From JAAZNF01 sp964561025 (lineage in GTDB: Bacteria > Myxococcota > B64-G9): DNA of 64,000 bases. The translations under genes were made by a program, and so were the position numbers. Location of the stretch: assembly GCA_964561025.1 (NCBI GenBank), contig CAZLNM010000010.1, forward strand, positions 8,892 to 72,891, read 5' to 3'. Of the stretch, positions 1 to 8,769 are shown in pieces (position 1 is the first letter of the stretch; each line of letters opens with the position of its first letter). The notes beneath the pieces are model-generated. The model had not been told where the DNA came from, did not search any database, and saw nothing but the letters and a program-made list of their open reading frames with translations.

Positions 1-1551
1 CTGGACCAGCTCACTTTCATCCCGGCGCGCGGGTACTTCGAGAACACCTACCTGCCGGGCGATCCCGAGCTCGAGTGGCTTCGCGAGAGGCTTTCTCAGC
101 TCCCGGGCGGCGTGGCCTTCGACCTGGTCGACGCCATCCGCCCCTACCGCCAGCCTTTCGACGCGCCGGCCGCGGACGGCCTGGCGGTGTTTTTGGCGGC
201 GGACCGAAAGGGCGTGGAAGGCCCGGCGCGCCTCACCCTCCAGGTGGGCCTCAAGGGCTCGCTGCGCCACGCCCAGCGACGATCGGCGGTCACCGCCGCG
301 CTGGTGGTGGATCTGACGTCGGTGCCGGACGAGGAGGCCCGGCGCTCGCTGTGGACCTTGGCGGACGCGCTGGCGGGTGAGATCCAGGCGGGCGACCGCT
401 TCTTCCTGGTCGTGGCCGGCGTGCCCCGGCCGCTCAAGCTCAAGCCCTCCCAGTTCTCCTCGCTGGAGGTTCGCCGCGCCTTGGCGCAGGCCCTGGAGGA
501 GCGAGAGACGAAAGACGGCTCCCTGGGAAGCCTGGAAGGTGCGTTGCAGGCGGCGTACGACGCGGTGCGCGGCGAAGGTGGGACCGAGTCACCGCTCGGC
601 GCCAACCAGGTGTTGCTGCTCAGCGCGGGAAACCTCGCTGGGGACACCGACACGCTCTCGCTTCTGGCCCACACCCGGGCGGTGGACGGTATCGGGCTCA
701 CCACCCTGGGCGTGGGCGGCGCGGTGGACGTGGAGGGGCTGCGCTCGCTGGCGCTTTCGGGCCAGGGGCGGTTCCGCGTGGTGAAGCCGGGCGAGGAGCG
801 GCGGATCATCGAGGGCGAGCTGGCCGCCTCCGGCTCGGTGGTGGCCCGGGCCATCCGCTTGCGTATCCGCCTCGCGCCCGGCGTGAAACTGATCTCGGTG
901 CTCGGTTCCCGTTCCCTCGACGCGGTGGCCGCCGACCGCGTGCGCCAGGCCGAGCGGGCCATCGACCAGCGGGTGTCGCGCACCCTGGGGATCGAGGCCG
1001 ACCGCGGCGATGACGAGGACGGCATCCAGATCGTCATCCCCGCCTTCTTCGCCGGCGACGATCACGTGATCCTGCTCGACGTGGTGGTTCCCGGGCCTGG
1101 GCCGGTGGCCGACGTGCGGGCCCGCTACAAGGACCTGGTCAACCTCAAGAACGCCGTCTCCCAGGCCAGCCTGGTGCTGGCCGCCGGCGAGCGGCCGCTC
1201 GACCCGCTCAGCATCAACGTTCAGAAGAACCTGCTGGCCTTTCACCTGGCGCAGGATCTACGAAAGGCCGCCCAGAGCCTCGATGGGGGCCAGACGGAAG
1301 AGGCGACGGCGGGGCTGCGGCTCGCGACCGCCCGGATCGGTTGGCTGCTGCGGCGCACGCCGGAGTTGCAAAACGATCCCGAGCTGCGCCGCGACCGGCA
1401 GGCCCTGGCGCTGGCCCTGGCCGAGCTACGGGAGCGGATCGACGGCGGCGGGGACCTTTCGGACCTGGTGATCACCCTGGCCTACACGGGCCGGACCAAG
1501 CTACCGCCGCGCCGCGCCGAAAATGCGAAACCCTCGGAGGCGACCCCATGA
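1..1551 (+). CDS. VWA-like domain protein (5' partial)
   Basis: The frame is open from base 1, so the start lies outside the window; 516 residues are visible. The sequence has the layout of a von Willebrand A domain (hydrophobic strand LVVDLTS near residue 101, later strand NQVLLLSAG, then LTTLGVGG) followed by the region typical of YfbK/calcium-activated-channel-like bacterial VWA proteins (GQGRFRVV, then a beta-rich part). The metal-site motif, normally DxSxS, reads D-L-T-S-V, so metal binding may be impaired. No signal peptide can be judged. The stop overlaps the ATG of the next gene by 4 bases (ATGA), so the two are probably translated together. Binding partner unknown. Confidence 0.7.
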   Translation: MDQLTFIPARGYFENTYLPGDPELEWLRERLSQLPGGVAFDLVDAIRPYRQPFDAPAADGLAVFLAADRKGVEGPARLTLQVGLKGSLRHAQRRSAVTAALVVDLTSVPDEEARRSLWTLADALAGEIQAGDRFFLVVAGVPRPLKLKPSQFSSLEVRRALAQALEERETKDGSLGSLEGALQAAYDAVRGEGGTESPLGANQVLLLSAGNLAGDTDTLSLLAHTRAVDGIGLTTLGVGGAVDVEGLRSLALSGQGRFRVVKPGEERRIIEGELAASGSVVARAIRLRIRLAPGVKLISVLGSRSLDAVAADRVRQAERAIDQRVSRTLGIEADRGDDEDGIQIVIPAFFAGDDHVILLDVVVPGPGPVADVRARYKDLVNLKNAVSQASLVLAAGERPLDPLSINVQKNLLAFHLAQDLRKAAQSLDGGQTEEATAGLRLATARIGWLLRRTPELQNDPELRRDRQALALALAELRERIDGGGDLSDLVITLAYTGRTKLPPRRAENAKPSEATP

Positions 1552-4500
1552 AAACCCTGGTCCTGTTTTTCCTGTCCTGGTTCGGGATGTGGCCCCTGGC
1601 CGCGCGCGCCCAGGCCGCCGACGACGGCGGCGAGGTGCGCCTGCCGCTCAAGATGTTCTCCGATCTCGCGGCCAAGGCCGGCGACCCCAAGAAGCCGGCG
1701 GTGGCCCCGGCCACCTCGTACGCTCTGGCGCAGGCCGAGGTGGAGGTGACGCTCCCGGACGCCAGCGGCTCCCCCGCGAAGGTCGACGTCACGCTCACCG
1801 TCCACGTGCTCACCGACGAGTGGACCAGCGTGCCGTTGCTCCCCGTGGGAACATCGCTCTCCCGGGCCTTGCTCGACGAGGCTCCCATCGCCCTGTCCGC
1901 GCTGCGGGGCGATCTGGTGTGGTCCACCAACGCCCGCGGCACGCACGTGCTGAAGCTCTCCTATGCCGCGGCGGTGCGGGCCTCGCTCGGGGGGCAGTCG
2001 CTGGTCCTGCCCATCCCGGCGGCCTCGGCCATTTCCTTTACGGCTCGCATCCCCGGGTCCGGCCTCGACGTGGCGGTGATCCCCAGCGCGGGGTTCGAGA
2101 CCTCTGAAGAAGACGGGCGTACGGTGGTGCGCGCCGCGGTGCCGACCGCCAGCGGCATCCAGGTCTCCTGGCGCGTGCCGGCGGAGCGCAAGGTGATCAT
2201 CACCTCGGCCCGCTACGACGGCGCCCAGAAGGGCAAGGTGGTCGCCTGGCGGGCGCAGTTTGCGCTCCGCTCGCAGAGTTTCGAGAGCGTGACCGTGCCC
2301 ATCCTGGGGCGCGGCGTGGCCGTGGCGGACGCGAAGCTCGACGGCAAACCCGCCGTCGTGCTGGAGGAAGGCGAATTCCTGGCGGTCCAGGTGCAAGGGG
2401 CCGGCCGGCACGAGGTGGTGGTGGACTTCGAGACCCCCGTCTCCGAGGAAGGTGGGCCGCCGGGCACGCGCCTGTGGCTGCCCCGGCCGCCGCAGTCCAC
2501 CTTCACCCTCAGCCTCCCCGGCAAGAAGGAGGTCAGCGTGCAACCGGCGGCCGGAGTGGATCTGGCCGTGCGCGGCGACCGCACCGTGGCCACCACGCAC
2601 CTGCCGCCCAGCGACGAGGCGGTGTTCTCCTGGCCCGGGGCGCTGCCCGAGGCGGTCAAGGAGAACCTGCGCGCCAACGCCGAGGTGTACCACTTCGTGC
2701 GCGCCGAGGAGGGCGTGCTGCAGATCGAGGCCATCGTGGCCTACGAGGTCACCCGCGGCGCCACCAACCGCATCAGCGCCTTCCTGCCCGCCGGGGTGGT
2801 GGTCAACCGCGTCAGCGGCGACGGCGTGACCGAGTGGCGCGCCGAGAAAACTCCCCGCGGCCAGCAGCTGGCGGTGTTTCTGGATCGGGATGTGCGCGGC
2901 AGCTATCGCTTCCAGGTGTCCTACGAGATCCTGCTCGGCGGCGGCGGCGAGAAGGCCCCGGCGCAGGCCATCCCGCTGCTTCAGCCCGCGGAGGTGCACC
3001 GGCAGCGGGGCATGGTGGCCCTGCTCTCCGGGACCGAGCTGGAGGTGCGGCCGCAGAACGAGTCGGCCATGAACAAGGTGGGCGAGAACCAGATCCCGGC
3101 CTGGGCGCGCGAGGGCATCTCGCAAGCGGTGGCTCACACCTTCAAGTACGTGGAGCCCAGCGCCTCGCTCAGCGTGGTGCTGGCGCCGCCGGAGAAGAAG
3201 CGCGGCAAGTTCGACGCGGTGGTCGACACCCTGTTCTCGGTGGGCGACGGCGTGCTCAAGGCTTCGGCCTCGGTGGAGATCGCCATCAAGACCGGCAAGA
3301 TCATGGACCTGGAGCTTTCGCTCCCGGAGAACATCAACCTGATCGGGGTCACCGCGCCGTCGCTGCGCGAGCACAAGGTGTCCGGCGAGGAGGGCAAGGC
3401 CCAGACGCTGGCGCTGCAGTTCACCCAGGAGATGGAGGGCACCCTGCGCATCGAGGTGGCCTACGAGCGCGGCATCGGGGCGGACGTGGAGAAGGTGCTG
3501 GTGCCGGCCATCCACGTCCCCGGCGCGGACATGGAGCAGGGGCGGCTGGCGGTGGAGGCGCTCTCGGCGGTCGAGGTGCAGGCGCTGGAGTCCGACCGGG
3601 ACACGCGGCTGCTGCCCCTGGACGTGCAGGAGCTGCCGCGGCAGCTCACCCTGCGCACCACCAACCCGGTGCTCATGGCCTACAAGTACGTGCACGCCGA
3701 TCCGCCGTTTGCGTTGACGTTGGAGGTGCGGCGGCACGCCGAGCTCAAGGTGCAGGTGGCCAGCATCGACCGCGCCAGCTACCAGACGCTGTTCACCCGC
3801 CACGGGCTGTCACTCACACGGGTGAGCTACCAGATCCGCAACCGGCGCAAGCAGTTCTTGGCGGTGCAGCTACCGGAGGGGTCCGAGCTGTGGTCCGCGG
3901 AGCTCGCCGGGCAGCCGGTGAAGCCCGCCGCGGGCGCCAAGCCTTCCCAGATCCTGGTCCCGCTGGTGAACTCCGCCACGCCTTTCGCGGTGGAGATCGT
4001 GTACCGCACCGGCGTGCCGAAACTCGGCTTCGCCGGCTGGCTGCGCGGCTCGCTGCCGGTCCCGGACGTGGTCGAGGCGCAGAGCAGCTGGGACGTGTTT
4101 TTGCCGGATGACCTCGAGTACGGCCGGGTGGACACCAACATGCGCGTGGTGGTGGAGGCCGAACCGACCTCGGCACAGCCCGACATGAGCGCGGCGGCGC
4201 GCGCGCTGGCCGGCGAGGACACGGCAGCGGGCGAAACAACGGGCGGCGGCGGGGTGTTGCCGCTTCGCATGGACGTGCCGACCCACGGCATCCACTTCCG
4301 CTTCGAGAAGCTGTTTGCCAATCAGGGGGAGGAGGACAGCCGCTTCTCCATCCACTACTCTACCGGGGCGGCGCACGGGACCGGGGGGCTGCTGTTGTTC
4401 CTTTCCGTGCTGTGGCTCGGCCTGGCGGGGCTCGGCGCCGCCGGGATGGTGCGGGCGCGCCTGAACCGCGTGCTGGCGGCGCTGCTCTCGCTGGGCGCGC

Positions 4501-4649
4501 TGGCGCTGGCGGTGGTCTCGGTGGCGGTGCTCAACGCCTCCGCGGCCTGGGGAGTGGCCGGGGCCATCGTGGCCGCCGTCCTCGCGGTGGCGCAAAAGCT
4601 CCTCCCGCGCCTGCGTCGCTCCTCTCCACCACCGGTGACCACCGCCTGA
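1548..4649 (+). CDS. Large secreted beta-rich protein with C-terminal membrane anchor
   Basis: 1033 residues. The ATG at 1548 is chosen because it starts a clear signal peptide (MKTLVLFFLSWFGMWPLAARAQA) and overlaps the upstream stop. The bulk is long stretches of alternating polar/hydrophobic beta-type sequence without a family I recognise. The last about 90 residues hold two or three hydrophobic helices (GLLLFLSVLWLGLAGLGAAG, then two more) and end in a basic tail, so the protein should be exported and held in the inner membrane by its C-terminus. It is coupled to the VWA-like gene upstream; a VWA protein with a large exported partner suggests an envelope complex, but the function is unknown. 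Confidence 0.8.
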   Translation: MKTLVLFFLSWFGMWPLAARAQAADDGGEVRLPLKMFSDLAAKAGDPKKPAVAPATSYALAQAEVEVTLPDASGSPAKVDVTLTVHVLTDEWTSVPLLPVGTSLSRALLDEAPIALSALRGDLVWSTNARGTHVLKLSYAAAVRASLGGQSLVLPIPAASAISFTARIPGSGLDVAVIPSAGFETSEEDGRTVVRAAVPTASGIQVSWRVPAERKVIITSARYDGAQKGKVVAWRAQFALRSQSFESVTVPILGRGVAVADAKLDGKPAVVLEEGEFLAVQVQGAGRHEVVVDFETPVSEEGGPPGTRLWLPRPPQSTFTLSLPGKKEVSVQPAAGVDLAVRGDRTVATTHLPPSDEAVFSWPGALPEAVKENLRANAEVYHFVRAEEGVLQIEAIVAYEVTRGATNRISAFLPAGVVVNRVSGDGVTEWRAEKTPRGQQLAVFLDRDVRGSYRFQVSYEILLGGGGEKAPAQAIPLLQPAEVHRQRGMVALLSGTELEVRPQNESAMNKVGENQIPAWAREGISQAVAHTFKYVEPSASLSVVLAPPEKKRGKFDAVVDTLFSVGDGVLKASASVEIAIKTGKIMDLELSLPENINLIGVTAPSLREHKVSGEEGKAQTLALQFTQEMEGTLRIEVAYERGIGADVEKVLVPAIHVPGADMEQGRLAVEALSAVEVQALESDRDTRLLPLDVQELPRQLTLRTTNPVLMAYKYVHADPPFALTLEVRRHAELKVQVASIDRASYQTLFTRHGLSLTRVSYQIRNRRKQFLAVQLPEGSELWSAELAGQPVKPAAGAKPSQILVPLVNSATPFAVEIVYRTGVPKLGFAGWLRGSLPVPDVVEAQSSWDVFLPDDLEYGRVDTNMRVVVEAEPTSAQPDMSAAARALAGEDTAAGETTGGGGVLPLRMDVPTHGIHFRFEKLFANQGEEDSRFSIHYSTGAAHGTGGLLLFLSVLWLGLAGLGAAGMVRARLNRVLAALLSLGALALAVVSVAVLNASAAWGVAGAIVAAVLAVAQKLLPRLRRSSPPPVTTA

Positions 4650-4797
4650 AATTATCTTCTCTCCGGGCTGGTCCCCACGCTCCCGCATCACAAGGTCCAG
4701 ATCGCGCGCGTGCATCGGATCACGCTCCGCTACCTCGACGGCGATGCCACCAGACGCTCGAGCTCCTTGGGGTCGCGCTGAATCGATGTGCGCTGGC

Positions 4798-4835
4798 GGA
4801 ACGGGTTCGTCCTGGGCATGATACGAACCCGTCCC
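4798..4835. terminator. Perfect inverted repeat between convergent genes
   Basis: ACGGGTTCGT at 4801-4810 pairs perfectly with ACGAACCCGT at 4823-4832 (10 bp, 12-nt loop), and the stem extends by two more G-C pairs after one mismatch. It lies in the 201-base gap between two genes that face each other (stops at 4649 and 4851), where a two-way terminator is expected. Neither side has a T-run, so it is not a classical intrinsic terminator. Nothing else is visible in this gap. Confidence 0.5.
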
Positions 4836-4850
4836 AGTGATCGCGGGCTA

Positions 4851-6896
4851 CTAAGGGGCCAGGAAGAATTGGATCAGATCGGTGCGCATGGCCACCGTTC
4901 CGGCGCCGCAGTTCTGCAGCAGCATGGTGTGGGCGCCCTGCGGCACGGAGGCGCAGGCGCCCGGATCGTAGCTCTTGAGCCGGCTCGATGGCAGGGCCAG
5001 CGTCGCGCCCAGCAGGGCCGCGCCGTCTGACGGGAAAACCGCGTCACCAGCCACCATCTGCACCATCAGACGCTTGGTCCCGGCCGCGACGTCCGCCGCC
5101 AGTGTCCCGGCGAAGTTGATGGGATCGGCGGGGTCGAGCACCCACTGCGCCGTCAACAGGAATTGGGAAAACCCGGCGTCCCGGGCCAGATCCTGCGGCG
5201 CGCAGCGCGGGGGCGTCGTGTGGCAACAGGAGGCGTCGATGACTTGCGCGGCGCATAGAAATGGCGACAGCTCGGCGAGCAGAACTTGTGAAGTTCCCAG
5301 GGTCTGCGCCAGGCCGGCTGTCGGGGCGTTGAACACCGCGCGCCGGACCTCCGGGCTGAGCGCAGTGAACACGGCGCCGGTGACCGAGCCGAGTGAAACC
5401 CCGAGGAAGAAGATGCGATTGGGGTCGATGGCCAATCCCGCGCAAGTGTCCTCGGTGCAGTTTTTGAGCACCCGCACCAGTTGCATCAGGTCCGCGACCG
5501 TCTGGCGCAGGTTGTCCCGGGTGGCGAACAGGTCGCTGCTCATGACGGGGAAAAGCTGGTCGGCGTTCGTCTGGCCGTTCCTCACCAGCACTTGCCGGCC
5601 GCCGGCCAGCACGCCGTCCATGGCCACCAGCGCGAAGCCCGCCGCCCCCAGGTTGTTGGCCAGCGACAGCATGGCCAGCTTGTTGGCCGAGGTCGCCTGG
5701 GCGGGATCGGTGGGGGTGAGGGGATGCTGGAAGATCACCACCGGGTACGGTGGCGTCCGTCCTGCCGGCAGGCTGACCAACATGGGCACCGTCTGGCCCT
5801 GGCTGCCCTGCGGAACCGGCGGATCCGCCAGGAAGAATTCGCCGGGCACCCACTCGGGTTGGCCGCTCTTGGCCAGGTAGGGCAGCTCGATGGCGGCCGC
5901 CTGCTGGAACCGGGGCGAGACGAAATCCGCCGAGATGAAGCGCGCGATCCCGGGACAGTTGGGCCCGGCGCCGATGGCGTCGCAGGAGAGGCCGAGCGCC
6001 CCGAGGAACTGTTGCGGCGGCAGCGGCGGTACCGGCAGCGACGCGGCGGGGATGGTGACAGCACGGGTATCGAACGCCTCGCCGAACAGCCCCAGGCGAT
6101 CGCGGATTTCCGCGAGCGCCGCCTGGGTCGACTGGGTGTTGAAGAGCCAACCGAGCACGATATCCTGGCGCGGGATGGCGAGCGCGTCGGCCGCGGCCAA
6201 GAGAGGCTTGTGCGTCTCCTGGAGCAGGCGCAGCGCGAGATCGGACTGCGCGGTCGCGCTGCGCACCAGCGTCCAGGCGTAGGAAGGGAGGACCTCGAAG
6301 CCCTCGCGGTCCCGGATGCCGCGCAGCAGCAGCACCCCGTACAGCCGGTCCGGCGCGAGCGCTCGCGGTACCTCGGGCCGATCCTGGAACACCGGGAGGA
6401 ACACCACGCTCGGCACCGGCACCGGCGCGGCCTCGCAGCCGTGGATGAACTTGGGCGTCTGGGTCTGCACGGCTCGGATCGCGATGGGATGTTGCAAGTC
6501 CGGCGTGCGCGCCGGATCCGAGTACGGACCGAGATCGAGCAACAGGACGCGGTCCGCCAGCGTCGCCTCGTCCAGCGGGGCGGTGAAATACGCCTGGATG
6601 AACCCCTGCAAGAAGGTTCCGTACCCGTCGAGCCGCTCGATGCGGCGTAGCGTCTCCTCGGTCACCGATCCCGCCACCAGGCACTGCGATGGTCGGAGGC
6701 TGAGCGTGGGCGGCTGCGTGTCGTTGACCGCCAGGATGTTCGGCAGGGGGAGGATCGAGCGCGCGGGTTGGTCCGGATCCGGAGCGAAGTAGGCGGTGGT
6801 CGTGCCGAAGGTCTGTCCGCCGTCGCCTCCGCCCTGGCTTTCCAGACAGGCCGCGAACAGCAGAAAGGATAGATTGATGCCCAAGAGCTTTTTCAT
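4851..6896 (-). CDS. Lipase-like alpha/beta hydrolase lipoprotein
   Basis: 681 residues. The start at 6896 gives a lipoprotein signal (MKKLLGINLSFLLFAAC, Cys17), so the product should be anchored to a membrane on the outer side. The N-terminal part (YFAPDPDQPARSILPLPN and following) resembles the N-terminal domain of the bacterial virulence-factor lipase family. The C-terminal half has an alpha/beta hydrolase fold: strand VVIFQHPLTP, nucleophile elbow G-V-S-L-G-S with Ser501, and a late His in GAHTM. It lies 11 bases after the porin-like gene and is last in a three-gene operon with the kinase at 8770-10920. Substrate unknown; an esterase or lipase acting at the cell surface is the best guess. 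Confidence 0.75.
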   Translation of the reverse strand: MKKLLGINLSFLLFAACLESQGGGDGGQTFGTTTAYFAPDPDQPARSILPLPNILAVNDTQPPTLSLRPSQCLVAGSVTEETLRRIERLDGYGTFLQGFIQAYFTAPLDEATLADRVLLLDLGPYSDPARTPDLQHPIAIRAVQTQTPKFIHGCEAAPVPVPSVVFLPVFQDRPEVPRALAPDRLYGVLLLRGIRDREGFEVLPSYAWTLVRSATAQSDLALRLLQETHKPLLAAADALAIPRQDIVLGWLFNTQSTQAALAEIRDRLGLFGEAFDTRAVTIPAASLPVPPLPPQQFLGALGLSCDAIGAGPNCPGIARFISADFVSPRFQQAAAIELPYLAKSGQPEWVPGEFFLADPPVPQGSQGQTVPMLVSLPAGRTPPYPVVIFQHPLTPTDPAQATSANKLAMLSLANNLGAAGFALVAMDGVLAGGRQVLVRNGQTNADQLFPVMSSDLFATRDNLRQTVADLMQLVRVLKNCTEDTCAGLAIDPNRIFFLGVSLGSVTGAVFTALSPEVRRAVFNAPTAGLAQTLGTSQVLLAELSPFLCAAQVIDASCCHTTPPRCAPQDLARDAGFSQFLLTAQWVLDPADPINFAGTLAADVAAGTKRLMVQMVAGDAVFPSDGAALLGATLALPSSRLKSYDPGACASVPQGAHTMLLQNCGAGTVAMRTDLIQFFLAP

Positions 6897-6907
6897 GACG
6901 GCCTCCG

Positions 6908-8728
6908 CTACCAATGGGCGTCCACCAGCACGTAGAGGTTGCGAATGGTCTGGTCTATCGCGGTCGTCGGTCCCAGGTACAGCCCATCCCAATCGCGGCG
7001 GATCTCCAAAAACCCCAGGCGGGCGAACAGGTTGCCCGGCACCAGCTCCTGGATGAGGTACACCTCCCAGGCCAGGCCCTTGGTGGAGAGCCGGTTCACC
7101 AGAAGGTCCGAGGGCGACGACCAGGCCACGTGGTACTTGGAGCCGTAGTTCAGCTCGGCCCCCAGGCGGGTGTGGTACCTCTCCCAGAAGGGCAGGGTCC
7201 AGCGCAGGCCGGTATAGACGAGGTGCCCCAGGTTGGTGTGCCCCGCGCCCTCCTCGTACGAGGCCAGCCCGATGGCGAGCCGAGAGGTGCCGTCGAAGAC
7301 CATGCCGGTAGGACCCTCGGTGGGGTGGACGATGGGCAAAGATACCGGCACGTCGTACAAGATGCGCCCGTCGCTCGGACGTAGCACCGTCATGTGGTAG
7401 GCGAGAAACACGTCGAGGCCGGAGCCGGCGATGTCGGTGAACTCCAGGAGCGAGGTGAACATGGCGTACTCGCCCAGGGTGTCGCTCGTGGAGCCCACGG
7501 GTGCGATGCTGGCGTTCAGCGAGGGGATGAACAGCGAGACGTTTCGTGGCGGGAAGGCCGGGATGTAGGCCGCGCCGAGCTGGACCAGGTTGTTGCCCAG
7601 GCCGGGGACCTCGAGCTCGAACATCCCGCCCAGGACGTGCATCTCGGCGAACCCGCTCTCGTGCTGGAACAGGGTCAGGTGGTCGTTGAGTTGGAAGTCG
7701 GTGTGGGTGGTGAAGGGCATGTAGAACAGGCGCAGGCTGAAGTTGTCCAGTCCCTGGAGGAAGCTGTCCAGGTGCAGGGTGAGCATGACGGTTTCCATCT
7801 CCGCCTCGACCATCTGCACCCCCCAGGTCGCCGAGCGCGCGGTGTCCTCCTTGAGCTCCGCCGGCGGCCCCTCGGCGGAGGCGATGCGGCCCGCGGAGAA
7901 CACCAGCCAGTCGGTGATGGTCCAGTCGATGTAGGCACGCTCGATGCGCAGGGTGGGATCGCGCGGGTAACGTGTGGAGTGCATGTCGAGCGTGACGGAT
8001 TGAGGCTTGAGCTCGTTCATGTATTTGAGCACCGAGAGTCGTCCGTAGAAGCGCAGCCGTTCGGTGATGTCGAAGGAGAGCTTGAGGAACAGCCGCTCCA
8101 CCCAGTTCGAGCCGTACCACTTGTCGACGTCGCGCCGCTGCTCGCGGTACACCGGCGTCACCCGCACCGAGCCCGTGGCCGGGTCGTAGATCGGCTGACC
8201 GAACGGATCCAGCACGAGTTCGAGGTGATCGGGCACGGATTCCAGCGAGCGATCGAGCAGGTGGAAGTCGCTGAAGGTCACCCGGAACCCGCCGCTCCAG
8301 TCCAGCCGGTCTTTCTTCACCTGCTCGGCGAGCTTGTCCTGGTTGCCCAGGATCTGCTCGATCACGCCCTCTACGGAATCCAGGCGCTTCGACAGCTCAT
8401 CGATGTCGCCGGAGAGTTTCTGCGCGTCCAGCGCCTGGATTTTCTCCTCGAGCTCGCGCAGCGACTTCGCCACCGACTCGGGCGGCGTGCCGCCCAGGAG
8501 CTGACGCTTCTCCTGCTGGTACTTGCGCTGCAGGTAGTTGACTTCCTTCTCAGCGGCCTGCAGGCGCTTCTGTAGCCGCTCCAGGGTGCTCTCCACCGAC
8601 CAGGTTTGCGGCTTGTCCCCCTCCGGCGGCGGGGCGGGTTGCTGGCTGAAGGCCGGTGCGCTCGCGCCGAGGACGAGCGCAAGGCAGGCAAACCCGATGC
8701 CGCTTTCGATTGCCCTTTCCCGCTTCAT
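6908..8728 (-). CDS. DUF3373-type outer-membrane porin-like protein with N-terminal coiled coil
   Basis: 606 residues. Start ATG 8728 has a purine-rich site (GGAAAG) and a signal peptide ending at AFSQQ. Residues about 30-130 form a coiled coil (VESTLERLQKRLQAAEKEV, then more heptads). After it comes a long beta-barrel-like region with the marks of the DUF3373 family (RLRFYGRLSVLKYMNE, TLRIERAYIDWTITDW, AEGPPAELKED). Proteins of this layout are trimeric-porin-like, with the coiled coil reaching towards peptidoglycan. It sits between the kinase and the lipase-like lipoprotein in one minus-strand operon, so the three may act at the same envelope site. Substrate unknown. Confidence 0.75.
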   Translation of the reverse strand: MKRERAIESGIGFACLALVLGASAPAFSQQPAPPPEGDKPQTWSVESTLERLQKRLQAAEKEVNYLQRKYQQEKRQLLGGTPPESVAKSLRELEEKIQALDAQKLSGDIDELSKRLDSVEGVIEQILGNQDKLAEQVKKDRLDWSGGFRVTFSDFHLLDRSLESVPDHLELVLDPFGQPIYDPATGSVRVTPVYREQRRDVDKWYGSNWVERLFLKLSFDITERLRFYGRLSVLKYMNELKPQSVTLDMHSTRYPRDPTLRIERAYIDWTITDWLVFSAGRIASAEGPPAELKEDTARSATWGVQMVEAEMETVMLTLHLDSFLQGLDNFSLRLFYMPFTTHTDFQLNDHLTLFQHESGFAEMHVLGGMFELEVPGLGNNLVQLGAAYIPAFPPRNVSLFIPSLNASIAPVGSTSDTLGEYAMFTSLLEFTDIAGSGLDVFLAYHMTVLRPSDGRILYDVPVSLPIVHPTEGPTGMVFDGTSRLAIGLASYEEGAGHTNLGHLVYTGLRWTLPFWERYHTRLGAELNYGSKYHVAWSSPSDLLVNRLSTKGLAWEVYLIQELVPGNLFARLGFLEIRRDWDGLYLGPTTAIDQTIRNLYVLVDAHW

Positions 8729-8769
8729 CTTCTTTCCTTTCCCAAAGGGTCGCATCAGAACGATGAGCG

